A stretch of DNA of 64,000 nt from Pseudolabrys sp035718275 (GTDB lineage Bacteria > Pseudomonadota > Alphaproteobacteria > Rhizobiales > Xanthobacteraceae). Position numbers and translations under genes: made by a program. Under the pieces are notes generated by a model that worked only from the letters and a program-made list of their open reading frames with translations, was not told where the DNA came from and ran no database searches. This document shows positions 1 to 8,647 of the stretch, one piece after another (the stretch's first letter is position 1; every line of letters starts with the position of its first letter). The stretch spans positions 62,001 through 126,000 of the forward strand of contig DASTHI010000007.1 of NCBI GenBank assembly GCA_035718275.1, read 5' to 3'.

Positions 1-15
1 GTGGGGCAAAAGCGT

Positions 16-1197
16 ATGAGTAAGCCGCTCCAGGAAGAGCCGCCCGGCCCGGACGATCTCGAATACTACGCCCCTAGGAAAACGCGGAGCGAAGGCGATT
101 CCCACGCCATCCAGCCTGCCGAGACTCCCGAGCAGCCACCGGAGTCCGATGCTGACGATTGGACCCCTCGCTACCACAACGACGAATTCAGCGTTCCATT
201 CCCAAAAGCACCTGGATATCTCGACGGCGTTGAATCGGATTCTCGCCGCGCAGGGATAGGAAAAAAAATCGCAATCGCCATCGGTGCAGGGGCCATTCTG
301 ATCGCGGCCGGCGTGGCGTTTTTCGACACCGTCAAGCTTGCAAAAACCAGGGACGACGCACCGACCATCAAAGAGCCTGACGTGCCGCTCGCGTCCAGGC
401 TCGAGACCGCGGCCGCCGATCTGAAAAGGGCTTCTCCGCCGGTCGTGACGCCAACATTGATCGTGGCCGAATCAACGGGAGACATGAACACCCCGTTGCC
501 GCTCGGTCTCGACGTACAGAACTACACGGCCGACGCCGCCATCACACTGGCAGGCCTCCCCCAAGGCACCATGCTCACCGTGGGCACGCCGCAAGCCGGC
601 GGGCAGTGGCGCATCGCCATCGAAGATCTGGCAAACGCCCGCGTTAACCCGCCCAACGGATATGTCGGCGTGATGAACATTATGGCCGAGCTGCGAACCG
701 CCGCGGGCGTACCGATCGTACGTAGTCCGCTGCGGCTGACGTGGCGCCAACCGCCGCCTCCTCCACCGCGACCGGCTGCCGAAGCTCCCATTGCCCGTAC
801 GCCATCGCCCCCGCCTGCTCCCGAAGCGGCGCAGAGTCGACCAGCAGCCCGTGCGGCGACGCCAAGCAAAACTGTCGAAGCCCCACCCGCGCGCCATCTC
901 GACCCCGAAGAAGTCGCCTTCATGATGCGGCGAGCAGAAGAACTGATTTCCGACGGCGACCTCTCGGCGGCGCGCGTGCTGCTCCAGAGAGTCGCGGAGA
1001 CACATAATGCGCGCGCCGCATTTCAGCTGGCTGAGACATACGATCCGCTGGCCACCAAAAAGTATGGTGGAGCTGGCAGCTCAGCCAATCCGACGCTTGC
1101 ACAGCAATGGTATCAACGCGCAAAAGATTGGGGATCGCCCGATGCTTCCAAGCAGCTCGATGCGCTTGCGAGCCGCGCGGCGGAATCGCCAAAGTGA
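16..1197 (+). CDS. Membrane-anchored protein with Sel1/TPR-like C-terminus, function unknown
   Basis: About 393 residues. Visible parts in order: an acidic, proline-rich N-terminal region with no recognisable domain; one hydrophobic segment at about residues 83-103, preceded by a lysine pair, which should be a single membrane anchor; a central region of about 100 residues; a Pro/Ala-rich linker (about 245-290); and a helical C-terminus (about 300-385) with the pattern AQQWYQRAKDWGSPDA, typical of Sel1/TPR repeats. The layout resembles alphaproteobacterial envelope proteins with a periplasmic repeat domain, but no partner can be named. I start at the ATG at 16; an in-frame GTG at 1 exists and the window edge hides anything upstream. 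Confidence 0.7.
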   Translation: MSKPLQEEPPGPDDLEYYAPRKTRSEGDSHAIQPAETPEQPPESDADDWTPRYHNDEFSVPFPKAPGYLDGVESDSRRAGIGKKIAIAIGAGAILIAAGVAFFDTVKLAKTRDDAPTIKEPDVPLASRLETAAADLKRASPPVVTPTLIVAESTGDMNTPLPLGLDVQNYTADAAITLAGLPQGTMLTVGTPQAGGQWRIAIEDLANARVNPPNGYVGVMNIMAELRTAAGVPIVRSPLRLTWRQPPPPPPRPAAEAPIARTPSPPPAPEAAQSRPAARAATPSKTVEAPPARHLDPEEVAFMMRRAEELISDGDLSAARVLLQRVAETHNARAAFQLAETYDPLATKKYGGAGSSANPTLAQQWYQRAKDWGSPDASKQLDALASRAAESPK

Positions 1198-1243
1198 ATT
1201 GCGCTCTCTGATCTGACCAAGGGGCGTTCGCCGCTCGGCTGAA

Positions 1244-1831
1244 TCAGAATCCGGTCGCGAACCGCGCCATCACGACAATGATCGCGACCTGCATCGTACC
1301 CTGCGCCGCGACAACGCGCACATAGGTTTTCATCCACCCGGCAATCTTTTGCGAATCCGGCTGCGGCTTGTTGACCTCGAAAAAGAGCCGGAGATTGGTC
1401 GGGAGCAGATAACCCAAGCCCTGTATTGTGAGCACCGTGACGATCGCAAGGGCAGCGATGACCCACCAGAACTCAGGATAACCGAGATCGAGATAGCCCA
1501 TGCGAACGGCCAAAAACCAGCCGGCCGTGGAAGTAATTATTGAGAGCGTCGGCATCAAAATAAGCGTACGCGGAACCAACCCGCTTATGATCGCTCGGCG
1601 AGCGTCGAACGAGACGCCTCTGAGCACGGGCCCAACGACAAACCCCATGAATAGATCGATGCCTGTCCACAACCCTCCCGCCATCACGTGAACAAAATTG
1701 AGGAACCAGAGGCTGGGACTCAAGAGCGCGGCAATCATTATCGCGAAGCCAAGGCCAGCGGCAGCAATGTACGAGATGCGTAAGGGTGCAACGGGACGTA
1801 CAGGGACTACTCCCAGAGTGGAATCTGCCAC
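1244..1831 (-). CDS. Integral membrane protein, CopD/DUF2269-like
   Basis: About 195 residues with four to five hydrophobic segments. The second segment carries the pattern NFVHVMAGGLWTGIDLFMG, a histidine in a membrane helix followed by a conserved W-x-G, which recalls the CopD/DUF2269 type of small membrane proteins, some of which bind haem or copper. That assignment is a resemblance only. The likely start is GTG at 1831, with a GGAG-like ribosome binding site six bases upstream. It stands alone between the Sel1-like gene (convergent) and the GST gene. Confidence 0.6.
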   Translation of the reverse strand: MADSTLGVVPVRPVAPLRISYIAAAGLGFAIMIAALLSPSLWFLNFVHVMAGGLWTGIDLFMGFVVGPVLRGVSFDARRAIISGLVPRTLILMPTLSIITSTAGWFLAVRMGYLDLGYPEFWWVIAALAIVTVLTIQGLGYLLPTNLRLFFEVNKPQPDSQKIAGWMKTYVRVVAAQGTMQVAIIVVMARFATGF

Positions 1832-1964
1832 CTCACGAGCTCCGCTTATTCACTTCTATAGCCGTAAATCATGACACGCGCGGCCGACGTTTGCTACCCT
1901 GTAACGTCGTGTGCTCGGCTGGAGGCTCGTTGAAAGTCGCGGCCATGCGCTTCGCTATGGAGCG

Positions 1965-2588
1965 CTAACCCACGCCCGCCGCGAGGCTCCTGTCTTTTTC
2001 CTCGGCACGTCGTGCTGCCGGTCGTGCCGTCAACCGCGCGACATAATCCTGAAATTCGTTACGTTCGGGCACCAGCTTGAACATCATGCCATAGCGAAGT
2101 CCCGACCCTACTACCAGGTCGGCGGCCGTGAACTGCTCGCCCAACAAATATGGTCCTTTTGCAATTGTCTTGGTCAAAATGTCCAGCACCGTTGTGAAGT
2201 CGCGCCAGCCGAGAGCCGAGGCGCGCGGATCATCTTTTCGTGGAAAGGCATGGTCCGTCATCGCGGGCTCGAAAACACTCGGACCGAAAAAAAGCCATTT
2301 AAGGTACTCACCTCTGCCGGCGGCGCCTACAGGCACATTCAATTGCTTTCCGGGAAACTCGTCGGCAAGATAGGTGCAGATAGCCGCCACCTCGGTAATG
2401 ATCGCAGTACCGTGCAAGAGCGCCGGCACCTTCCCCATCGGATTGATCGCGAGATATTCGGGCTTGAGATTCTGTCCTTCGGTAAGCCGGATAAGCTTGA
2501 TCTCGTACGGTTCTCCCAGTTCCTCGAGCATCCAAAGCACGACCGAGGAGCGTGATGGAGAAGCATGATACAATGTGAGCGTCGGCAT
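1965..2588 (-). CDS. Glutathione S-transferase family protein
   Basis: 207 residues, the usual length for a cytosolic GST. The N-terminal half reads as the thioredoxin-like domain: MPTLTLYHASPSRSSVVLWM holds the Ser/Arg-rich glutathione-contacting turn, followed by the cis-proline segment NPMGKVPALL and the ITEVAAICTYLAD motif. The C-terminal half is the all-helical domain with a LLGEQFTAADLVVGSGLRYG motif. It probably conjugates or reduces electrophiles with glutathione in the cytoplasm; substrate unknown. Start ATG at 2588; transcribed divergently from the GNAT gene. Confidence 0.85.
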   Translation of the reverse strand: MPTLTLYHASPSRSSVVLWMLEELGEPYEIKLIRLTEGQNLKPEYLAINPMGKVPALLHGTAIITEVAAICTYLADEFPGKQLNVPVGAAGRGEYLKWLFFGPSVFEPAMTDHAFPRKDDPRASALGWRDFTTVLDILTKTIAKGPYLLGEQFTAADLVVGSGLRYGMMFKLVPERNEFQDYVARLTARPAARRAEEKDRSLAAGVG

Positions 2589-2653
2589 GATGCACCTTGA
2601 AAAAAGGATAGATCGCCACGATCCTGGAGATGACCATACATTGTGCAGAGAAA

Positions 2654-2935
2654 ATGACCATGCCCGCTCCCGTTTATGACAACACTACGCGGCACCGCTT
2701 CGAATTGAACGCGGATGGGGGCACGGCCTTTTCGGAATACCGGCGTGCCGATGGCGTGCTTACGATTTTGCACACCGAAGTGCCCAAGGCGCTCGAGGGT
2801 CGAGGAATCGGCTCCGCACTAATTCGTGGCGTCCTCGATAAAGCCGGCGAGGAAGGACTCAAGGTCAGACCCGTCTGTCCATTCGCGAAAGCGTTTATGG
2901 ACCGTCACCCAGAATACGCCCACATGCGCGCGTAA
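2654..2935 (+). CDS. Short GNAT-type N-acetyltransferase (YidJ-like)
   Basis: About 93 residues, the length of the minimal GNAT family that resembles E. coli YidJ and the plant/human GTLH proteins. The core motif is visible: ILHTEVPKALEGRGIGSALI contains the acetyl-CoA pyrophosphate-binding pattern (G-R-G-I-G-S-A), and it ends with the family's PVCPFAKAFMDRHPEY segment. Substrate unknown. ATG codons at 2654 and 2660 are both plausible starts; the 2654 one has an AGAGA directly upstream. A further upstream in-frame ATG at 2630 lies too close to the divergent GST gene to be convincing. Confidence 0.8.
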   Translation: MTMPAPVYDNTTRHRFELNADGGTAFSEYRRADGVLTILHTEVPKALEGRGIGSALIRGVLDKAGEEGLKVRPVCPFAKAFMDRHPEYAHMRA

Positions 2936-2940
2936 GCGCA

Positions 2941-3540
2941 CTAAAGGCTCCGGCTTCCCAGCAGCTCGACCTGACGCAGCCACTGCTTGCGTTTTGCATC
3001 GCTGACCGACTCGATCATGCCATAGATCGTGGTGCGCACCGGGCGCACTCCGGTGAAATGCAGGATGTTGCGCTTGAAAAGCTTCAGTGCATGCGCGCCG
3101 AAATACCAACGATAGAACCAGCCGGGCATGCCCATGCTCATGATCACACGGGCTGATATTCCACGGAACATTTTCCGCTCGGCCATCGCCTGGTCGGCCG
3201 TCTTCTGGCCTCCGGCGGCCTGAATGGCGATCAGATCAGGCTGCATGACGCGTTCGATAAACCCCTTCATGATTGCCGGCATGTCGCCGCACCAAAGCGG
3301 GAAGACAAAAACCAGATGGTCGCTGTCTCGCATGGCCTGACGAGCCGCGACGAGATCGGGCTCCAGTGGTTGGAGACGTCGATAACCTTCGCGCAAGATC
3401 GGATCAAAGTTCATGCGCGAAAGCAGGAATAAGTCTGCACACAAACCGGCACTCTCAGCGCCGCGCCGGTAGGCCTCGCCGATCGCTTCGCAAAAAGTAT
3501 CACGGACTGAATGGCCCACAATGATGCTGATCTTCTTCAC
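2941..3540 (-). CDS. NAD(P)H-dependent FMN oxidoreductase, flavodoxin-like fold
   Basis: About 199 residues of the Flavodoxin_2 / NAD(P)H quinone oxidoreductase family. Visible signs are the N-terminal beta strand and phosphate loop (KKISIIVGHSVRDTFCEAI), and the central FMN-contact segment SDHLVFVFPLWCGDMPAIMK, where W-C-G-x-M-P-A is typical. It likely reduces quinones or other acceptors in two-electron steps. I prefer the GTG at 3540 (GGAAA about seven bases upstream); an in-frame GTG at 3552 adds four residues. No operon partner. Confidence 0.8.
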   Translation of the reverse strand: MKKISIIVGHSVRDTFCEAIGEAYRRGAESAGLCADLFLLSRMNFDPILREGYRRLQPLEPDLVAARQAMRDSDHLVFVFPLWCGDMPAIMKGFIERVMQPDLIAIQAAGGQKTADQAMAERKMFRGISARVIMSMGMPGWFYRWYFGAHALKLFKRNILHFTGVRPVRTTIYGMIESVSDAKRKQWLRQVELLGSRSL

Positions 3541-3694
3541 TGGGGTTTCCACGTATTATCAATGGAAACCGGCGAACTCCCTGGCCGTTCCGATTTCGTT
3601 GTCTTTGGACTCAAAGCATCGGCCCAACCGTCTTCGGATTGGCCCGCCTGGCCACACAGCGACGCATAAAATTGCTCTGGCAAGTCATCTCGAG

Positions 3695-4564
3695 CTACTC
3701 TGCCGGCGCTGGCCGCGACTTCGCAATGCGTCCCTTTAAATGGGCCATGACGATGTCCGCGACTACAACCATCAGCCCAGCAGCCAGCACGTGCCACCCG
3801 GGCCTGATTCCCGCTTCGATATCAAAGGCCGTCTGGAGAACACGTAATGGCGACACGTGAAACGCAAGCCCAATTCCAACCGCCTCGCCGACAAAGGTCA
3901 GCGCCGCTACGGCTACCGCAAGCCCAAAGAGGCTCAGCGTCGCGATCTCGTGCGTGTTCTGCCAGTTGGCAAGCAGGCGATAGCCCATCAGCCACAGAAA
4001 GAGACTGGCCGCGAAGGTCGGAACCGTGACATCCGCCTTCGTCTGCTGAAAGTAATGAATCAGGGCGAGAAGAGCGATGAGATAGACTGCCTGGTGCAGC
4101 CGACGCCACCGTGACCCTCCAAGACGGCGAACCATAGCGTCGGTTGATGTCGCAGCAAGCGCGGCGAGAAGAAGCCAGGCAATTGCACCGATGATCAGAT
4201 AAACGCGATGGCTGATCTCGTGAACGACCTTGCCAATGTCATAGCTTTGATCTGCAACGAAGAGCACAAGATGTGCGGCAGCGTAACAAAAGGTCCCCAC
4301 GCCCAGCATCCGCCGAACGTCCTGGAGATTGCCATAGCGCAAAATGCGGCGCAGCGGAGTAATGGCTAGCGTGATCCCGAGAAACACCAAAGTCCAAAAC
4401 CCTGCTCGATGAATGAGCTCGTTGATGGGGCGAGCGCTGTGGGCAATGCTTGCTGCCTCGATGATGGCTTTGGCCAGTGGGAATGTTAGAACCATAAGCG
4501 TTAGCGAGCGCAGAGCCGATATCCGACCGCGCCGATCGCGCCAAATCTCCCAACGGCGATTCAT
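3695..4564 (-). CDS. Ferric-reductase-like/MsrQ-like haem membrane protein
   Basis: About 289 residues. The first ~200 residues resemble the MsrQ (YedZ) haem b subunit: helices with conserved histidines in INELIHRAGF, YAAAHLVLFVADQ and LHQAVYLIALLALIHYFQQ, and the loop ITPLRRILRYGNLQDVRRMLG, a hallmark of the family. Two to three extra hydrophobic segments follow, so the protein is longer than classical MsrQ. MsrQ normally passes quinol electrons to the periplasmic methionine sulfoxide reductase MsrP, but no msrP lies next to it. It may serve another periplasmic acceptor. Start taken at ATG 4564; a TTG at 4582 is in frame. Confidence 0.75.
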   Translation of the reverse strand: MNRRWEIWRDRRGRISALRSLTLMVLTFPLAKAIIEAASIAHSARPINELIHRAGFWTLVFLGITLAITPLRRILRYGNLQDVRRMLGVGTFCYAAAHLVLFVADQSYDIGKVVHEISHRVYLIIGAIAWLLLAALAATSTDAMVRRLGGSRWRRLHQAVYLIALLALIHYFQQTKADVTVPTFAASLFLWLMGYRLLANWQNTHEIATLSLFGLAVAVAALTFVGEAVGIGLAFHVSPLRVLQTAFDIEAGIRPGWHVLAAGLMVVVADIVMAHLKGRIAKSRPAPAE

Positions 4565-4853
4565 TGCTTGAGAGGCGAGCAAACCAAATAACGATGAGAG
4601 TCGAGCATTTTGCGCATACTACCTGATTTGTAATCTAGTCGACTTGGTCTTGCATCGCACAAAGTGCCGCATCAATTCCAGCTTCGTGCTAACATTAAAC
4701 CGAGTCGATTCGCATAACGCTTCAAAAGCTTGCGGCGCTGCCGTCTTGCCGCAACGGAACAAAAGCGCACGGCCAACAATTACGGAAGGTGGAGGAGGAG
4801 CAGTCCGGAAGACCAAGTATACGCTGCGCCGGGGGATTATATGGAGGCCACCG

Positions 4854-5165
4854 ATGTCGCGAGCTTTGGTACGATCGCTGCTTGTTCTCGTACCCGTCGT
4901 TTTAGCCTGCAACAGTGCTATGGCACACGACAGCTGGATCAATCGTGGCGCATTCAAGAATGCGGCCGGCGAATGGTGCTGCGGCGACTACGACTGCAAA
5001 AGCTACACCCGCGCATCATCTACTGCCAGCGGGTGGATGGTGGAGGGCGAGCTTGTCCCGTTCGACGAGGCCATGCCCGTCGCACCGCCCGATGGCCAAC
5101 TCACCATCTGCCGCCGACCTGATGGAACCCGCCGTTGCGTGTTCGGCCTTAAGCCCGGACTATAG
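4854..5165 (+). CDS. Small secreted cysteine-rich protein of unknown function
   Basis: About 103 residues. Residues 1-24 form a clear signal peptide (basic start, VLVPVVLACNSAMA, cleavage before HDSW). The mature part holds five cysteines: the pair and single in EWCCGDYDCKS near the N-terminus and one each in LTICRRP and RRCVFGL near the C-terminus, suggesting disulfide or metal binding in the periplasm. Start chosen at ATG 4854 because a strong GGAGG lies seven bases upstream; the frame is open further up to 4644 but has no such site and would bury the signal peptide. Convergent with the next gene. No function can be assigned. Confidence 0.7.
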   Translation: MSRALVRSLLVLVPVVLACNSAMAHDSWINRGAFKNAAGEWCCGDYDCKSYTRASSTASGWMVEGELVPFDEAMPVAPPDGQLTICRRPDGTRRCVFGLKPGL

Positions 5166-5202
5166 CTGGTCTTCGCTCTAGTGGCCGACGCAAGGAGAAT
5201 GG

Positions 5203-5466
5203 TCAGGACCCGCTCTTGTCGGATTCCCTGCGCTTTTCCAATTGACCGCTCACGCGCAAAATCACCGCAATGATTGCGGCGGCACCTACAAGAATGAACG
5301 AGGCGCCAACGCTGTCTTTCGCGGCAAAATACGCGATAGCTGCAAGATTGATTGCACAAAAGCCGAGCGAGAGAGCCCAGATGCCGAGCCAATCGGCTGC
5401 TTCGGCTGCTTCGCGCGTGTGTCGCAGGATGTCAGCGCGTGTTTTTCGCGGCAGCTCTTTTGCCAT
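5203..5466 (-). CDS. Small two-helix membrane protein, unknown
   Basis: 87 residues with two hydrophobic segments (about 29-47 and 51-69) between a basic N-terminus (AKELPRKTRADILRHTREA) and a charged tail rich in Arg/Lys/Asp. It has a strong ribosome binding site (GGAGG seven bases before the ATG at 5466). Nothing in the sequence gives a function. It is convergent with the small secreted protein gene and downstream of, but not overlapping, the MaoC gene. Confidence 0.6.
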   Translation of the reverse strand: MAKELPRKTRADILRHTREAAEAADWLGIWALSLGFCAINLAAIAYFAAKDSVGASFILVGAAAIIAVILRVSGQLEKRRESDKSGS

Positions 5467-5575
5467 GGTTTCGCCTCCAATTCTGACGTCACCATCTCTG
5501 TCAGATCGACTGTCTGCATTGATCTAACGCAAGCTTTGCGATCTCGGTTCCTGCAAGCGCTCCGCGCCCGCTGCT

Positions 5576-6034
5576 TCACGTCAATCGGGGCATCGGCCTT
5601 CCGCCAGCTGTTTTAGAAGGAACTTTCACCAAAGCTTCTCCGTCAAGAACGGTTTCATTGCCGACCGAACATTTACAGATAAGACGCGCTCGAAATTTTT
5701 CAGCAATGAGTTCGACGACCTTGACGTTCACCGTGACGAGGTCGCCGATCTTCACCGGAGCACGAAAATTAAGGGTTTGCGATATATAGATTGCGCCCGG
5801 CCCAGGCAGGCGGGTCCCCAAAACAGCAGAAATCAGGCTTGCCGTGTAAAGCCCATGGGCGATGCGCGTCCCAAACGGCGTTTTTGCAGCGAAGTGCTCC
5901 GATAAGTGAATTGGGTTGCGGTCCCCCGTGACCTCGGCAAAACCGACCACGTCGGAGGAATTGATCTTTTTTTCGAGCGTCTCGGTCATCCCTACCGAAA
6001 GGTCCTCGAAGTAAAGCATCTGTAGCTGCAACAT
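5576..6034 (-). CDS. MaoC-family (R)-specific enoyl-CoA hydratase
   Basis: About 152 residues, single hot-dog domain. The hydratase-2 active-site motif is intact: AEVTGDRNPIHLSEHFAA supplies the catalytic Asp and His, followed by FGTRIAHGLYTASLISAVLG and LNFRAPVKIGDLV, all characteristic of PhaJ-type enzymes. Such proteins hydrate trans-2-enoyl-CoA to (R)-3-hydroxyacyl-CoA, often feeding polyhydroxyalkanoate synthesis or fatty acid turnover. ATG codons at 6034 and 6019 are possible starts; the latter gives the common LYFEDLSVG beginning of the family. No PHA genes are seen nearby. Confidence 0.85.
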   Translation of the reverse strand: MLQLQMLYFEDLSVGMTETLEKKINSSDVVGFAEVTGDRNPIHLSEHFAAKTPFGTRIAHGLYTASLISAVLGTRLPGPGAIYISQTLNFRAPVKIGDLVTVNVKVVELIAEKFRARLICKCSVGNETVLDGEALVKVPSKTAGGRPMPRLT

Positions 6035-6085
6035 CTTTCTCACTCGCAATTTTCAGCACGGCTTGCGCTCTTTGCAGCGGCGGAA

Positions 6086-7294
6086 CTATCCGTCCTTTGG
6101 ACGGCTGCAGAGGCTCCAGAGAACCCCAACAAAAAGCACATTGATCAAGGCAAGCACGGTCAAGACTCCGATCGCCTCATTGGGCCCGCGCCAATCGATG
6201 AGCAGGGCTCCAAGCGAGGGGGCAATCGCTTGGACGATCAGACTGGGGAATGCCAGTTTTCCCATCAGCACGGGAAAACGCCGTGGTCCAAACAGCGCAA
6301 GCGGCAGAGTCCCGCGGACAATCCATGAGATTCCATATCCTGCGCCGTAAAGAAGGATCACAAGGGCGAGTGGCGGCACGGCGCCGAATAGCATGATGAG
6401 GCCGACAGCCATCAGCAAGCACGAGCCAACCATCGTCCAGATTGGGTGGTAACGACTGCCGAACACTCGCTCGATGACACGGGCGCCGACCTGCGCGGGC
6501 CCGAACAATGTGCCCAGACTCACTGCCATTGCGAAATCCACTCCTCTCGCCTGCAGGAATATGAGCAGATGCACAACCACGATCGAACCGATACCAGCAG
6601 TGATCGACAGCACGAGAGCAAGCAGCCAGAAAATCAGCCACTCGTGCCCGACCCGGACTATCGCCTCGGAGCGTTGCTGATCAGTGTTGGATATGACGGA
6701 TGCTTTTGGCGATCCGCCGCTTACGACAAGGGCTTGCATGGGCAATATGAGCACCAGGTGAAGAGAGGCATAGATGAGACATGCATTTCGCCAACCAACG
6801 TGATCGATCATGAAGGCGCTCAGCGGCCAGCAGATCGTGCTGGCGAATCCCCCGAACAACGTAAGATTTGTGATCGGCCCGCGGGCCTCGTTGCCATAGA
6901 TCCGCCCGAGCGCCGCGAACACCGCGTCGTAGAGGCCTGTACCCATGCCCACTCCGATCAGCGCCCAGGCGATGAGATAGAGCGGCAAGGCTGGCGAGAT
7001 CGCAACGCCCGCCAATCCTGCAGCAAAAAACAGCGAGCTGGCGATCAGCACGGGACGGCCGCCGCGCACGTCGATGATGCGTCCGACCTTCGGTGAAATG
7101 AGACCCGCGACAAGGAGTCCGATCGAGGTGCCCCCGACAACGAGGCCCAGCGGCCAACCCGTTTCGGCAACAATCGGCTCCGCAAAGACCGCGGGAAAAT
7201 AAAATGAGGTGCCCCAGGCAAGGATCTGCCCCGCGCCCAAGGCGCTGATGACAACGCGCCGGCCGGGCCTGCGCTCTGATAGGTGTGAGATCAA
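6086..7294 (-). CDS. MFS transporter
   Basis: 402 residues, twelve hydrophobic segments in two sets of six, as in the major facilitator superfamily. The family loop between helices 2 and 3 is visible (GLISPKVGRIIDVRGGRPVL), and helix 1 contains GAGQILAWGTSFYFPAVF, a pattern of the monocarboxylate/oxalate-formate-like MFS group. Substrate unknown. The only available start in frame is TTG at 7294, which fits the expected short N-terminal tail. Separated from the MaoC gene by about 50 bases on the same strand, so co-transcription is possible. Confidence 0.8.
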   Translation of the reverse strand: MISHLSERRPGRRVVISALGAGQILAWGTSFYFPAVFAEPIVAETGWPLGLVVGGTSIGLLVAGLISPKVGRIIDVRGGRPVLIASSLFFAAGLAGVAISPALPLYLIAWALIGVGMGTGLYDAVFAALGRIYGNEARGPITNLTLFGGFASTICWPLSAFMIDHVGWRNACLIYASLHLVLILPMQALVVSGGSPKASVISNTDQQRSEAIVRVGHEWLIFWLLALVLSITAGIGSIVVVHLLIFLQARGVDFAMAVSLGTLFGPAQVGARVIERVFGSRYHPIWTMVGSCLLMAVGLIMLFGAVPPLALVILLYGAGYGISWIVRGTLPLALFGPRRFPVLMGKLAFPSLIVQAIAPSLGALLIDWRGPNEAIGVLTVLALINVLFVGVLWSLCSRPKDG

Positions 7295-7744
7295 AGCGCA
7301 ACTTGTCTCGGTTTGCCGGTGTCAGCGGCCAGGACTGGTCGAGACCTGTCGTCGCCGTTGCCAAGCAAACTTGGATCAAGCCCGTGGCGGTAACCTGATC
7401 TGACGCCCAAGTGGTCTGAAAGCCGTGCGAAAACGGGCCGTGAGCAACCGCCTTCGTCGGACCATAGGGCTTGTGTAATCGGCAGCCTCATCGGTTTCTC
7501 CGGCCGAGCCGTCCAATCTACACGAACGCAGGAAGATCGGGATATGCTGCGACGCAGCATAAGCTCAACTGGCCTGCAAGCCTCCCACAGCAGCCAAACG
7601 TAAATTTTCTCGTAAAATCAGTATTTTGAGCTATGCGTTTTTCGCGTAGCTGCGGCGCAACATTATTGCTTCTGGTCGGACGAAATCCTCCTATGTTCCA
7701 CGAAGATAGTCGACCGGCCCGGCCGGAAGAAAGGAAGAAGAACA
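7295..7744. other. Intergenic region between MFS gene and DUF1127 gene
   Basis: About 450 bases between two divergent genes. Open frames here are short and have poor protein character. The right-hand end (about 7600-7690) is AT-richer than the surroundings and should hold the promoter of the DUF1127 gene; I cannot fix the -35/-10 boxes. No RNA gene seen. Confidence 0.5.
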
Positions 7745-7900
7745 ATGTTTGCCGCAATCGTCCGCTTCATCCAGGAATGGAAGCGATACAATCAGAGCCT
7801 GAACGAGCTGTCGCGCCTGGGCGACCGCGAACTCGCAGATATCGGCATCAGCCGCTCGGATATTCCGCGCGTCGCATGGAATGCCGCTCACCGCGACTAA
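7745..7900 (+). CDS. DUF1127 (YjiS-like) micro-protein
   Basis: 51 residues. The DUF1127 signature is complete: an N-terminal amphipathic stretch (FIQEWKRYNQSLNEL) then SRLGDRELADIGISRSDIPR, where L-x-D-R-E-L-x-D-I-G-x-x-R is the defining motif. Family members in alphaproteobacteria have been linked to small-RNA binding, phosphate and carbon regulation and stress responses. A purine-rich leader (GGAAGAAAGGAAG) precedes the ATG at 7745. The gene is followed at once by a strong hairpin terminator, so it is probably a well-expressed single-gene transcript. Confidence 0.85.
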   Translation: MFAAIVRFIQEWKRYNQSLNELSRLGDRELADIGISRSDIPRVAWNAAHRD

Positions 7901-7925
7901 GCAACGGCGGTTTTTTATGGCTGGA

Positions 7926-7958
7926 AACGCCCGCGGATTTCCGCGGGCGTTCCATTTT
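7926..7958. terminator. Rho-independent, probably bidirectional terminator
   Basis: A perfect 12-bp inverted repeat: the arm at 7926-7937 (aacgcccgcgga) pairs with 7940-7951, followed by CCATTTT on the plus strand. It lies 25 bases after the DUF1127 stop and just beyond the 3' end of the convergent gene at 7970, so it can serve both. Confidence 0.85.
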
Positions 7959-7969
7959 GTCCGGACGCA

Positions 7970-8593
7970 CTAGTCGAGTGATTTCCATCGCTCGAGCGGC
8001 ATGACCTCGAGAGCCTGCCCGTAGCCGACCGTCCAGGAATCGACTGACCACTTCGTCCCAGTTTCCCTCTCTACGAGCACGGCAGTGGCATGGGGAGGGC
8101 GGCCATCGATCATGTAGCCGCGCGCCTCCGGGGCATCGACGTCGTGAAATCGCAACAGCTTGAGCTGATCCAGCACCAAAAGCAGGCTTGTGGTATTTCT
8201 GCTGGAATCGATGCAGTCGAATTGGCGCCTGTCGAACATGTATTTGGCGCCGGCACGTGCCACATGATTTCTTGTCCCTGCAATCGGACCAACGCGCTTG
8301 TCGAACCAGGCGCCCGCGGCTGATACCGCCTTGCGCTCCGCAGCCGGCGAGGAACGGCCCGCCGCGAGAAGTTGCGCCAGCTTAGCGCGATCACTCGACG
8401 TTAAGTCGATCTCCGCGCGGTACTTGCAGCCAAAGCCATGGCAAACGAAAACAACGCTTGCGGTCGGTGGTGTCACCGAAAAACTGCCGTAGGTGGCGTC
8501 AATAACGCCGGTTTTTGTGGCAGCAGTTGCGAGCGATGCACCAGCAATAAGCACCCATGCCGCAGACAGACCGGCTCTCACGATTGATTGCAT
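7970..8593 (-). CDS. Exported protein of unknown function
   Basis: 207 residues. Residues 1-24 form a signal peptide (AWVLIAGASLATAA, cleavage near ATK). The mature part contains cysteines in VFVCHGFGCKY and in QFDCIDSS, a Trp-rich end (GTKWSVDSWTVGYGQ) and the segment GYMIDGRPPHATAVLVERET. The pattern QFDCIDSSRNT with downstream His could suggest a Cys/His hydrolase-like or structural fold, but I do not recognise a family. Convergent with the DUF1127 gene and divergent from trmFO (54 bases between starts). Confidence 0.65.
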   Translation of the reverse strand: MQSIVRAGLSAAWVLIAGASLATAATKTGVIDATYGSFSVTPPTASVVFVCHGFGCKYRAEIDLTSSDRAKLAQLLAAGRSSPAAERKAVSAAGAWFDKRVGPIAGTRNHVARAGAKYMFDRRQFDCIDSSRNTTSLLLVLDQLKLLRFHDVDAPEARGYMIDGRPPHATAVLVERETGTKWSVDSWTVGYGQALEVMPLERWKSLD

Positions 8594-8647
8594 CCGGAAC
8601 CCCTACCCCGTTGCGATTATGCAGTTCTGTCCCTAGAAGACAATGAA

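Noticed and set aside
472..1005. 177-codon open frame on the minus strand
   Set aside because: Antisense to the Sel1-like gene; Arg/Trp/Gly-rich shadow frame.
4644..4853. Upstream extension of the small secreted protein
   Set aside because: No ribosome binding site and it would bury the signal peptide; GGAGG supports ATG 4854.
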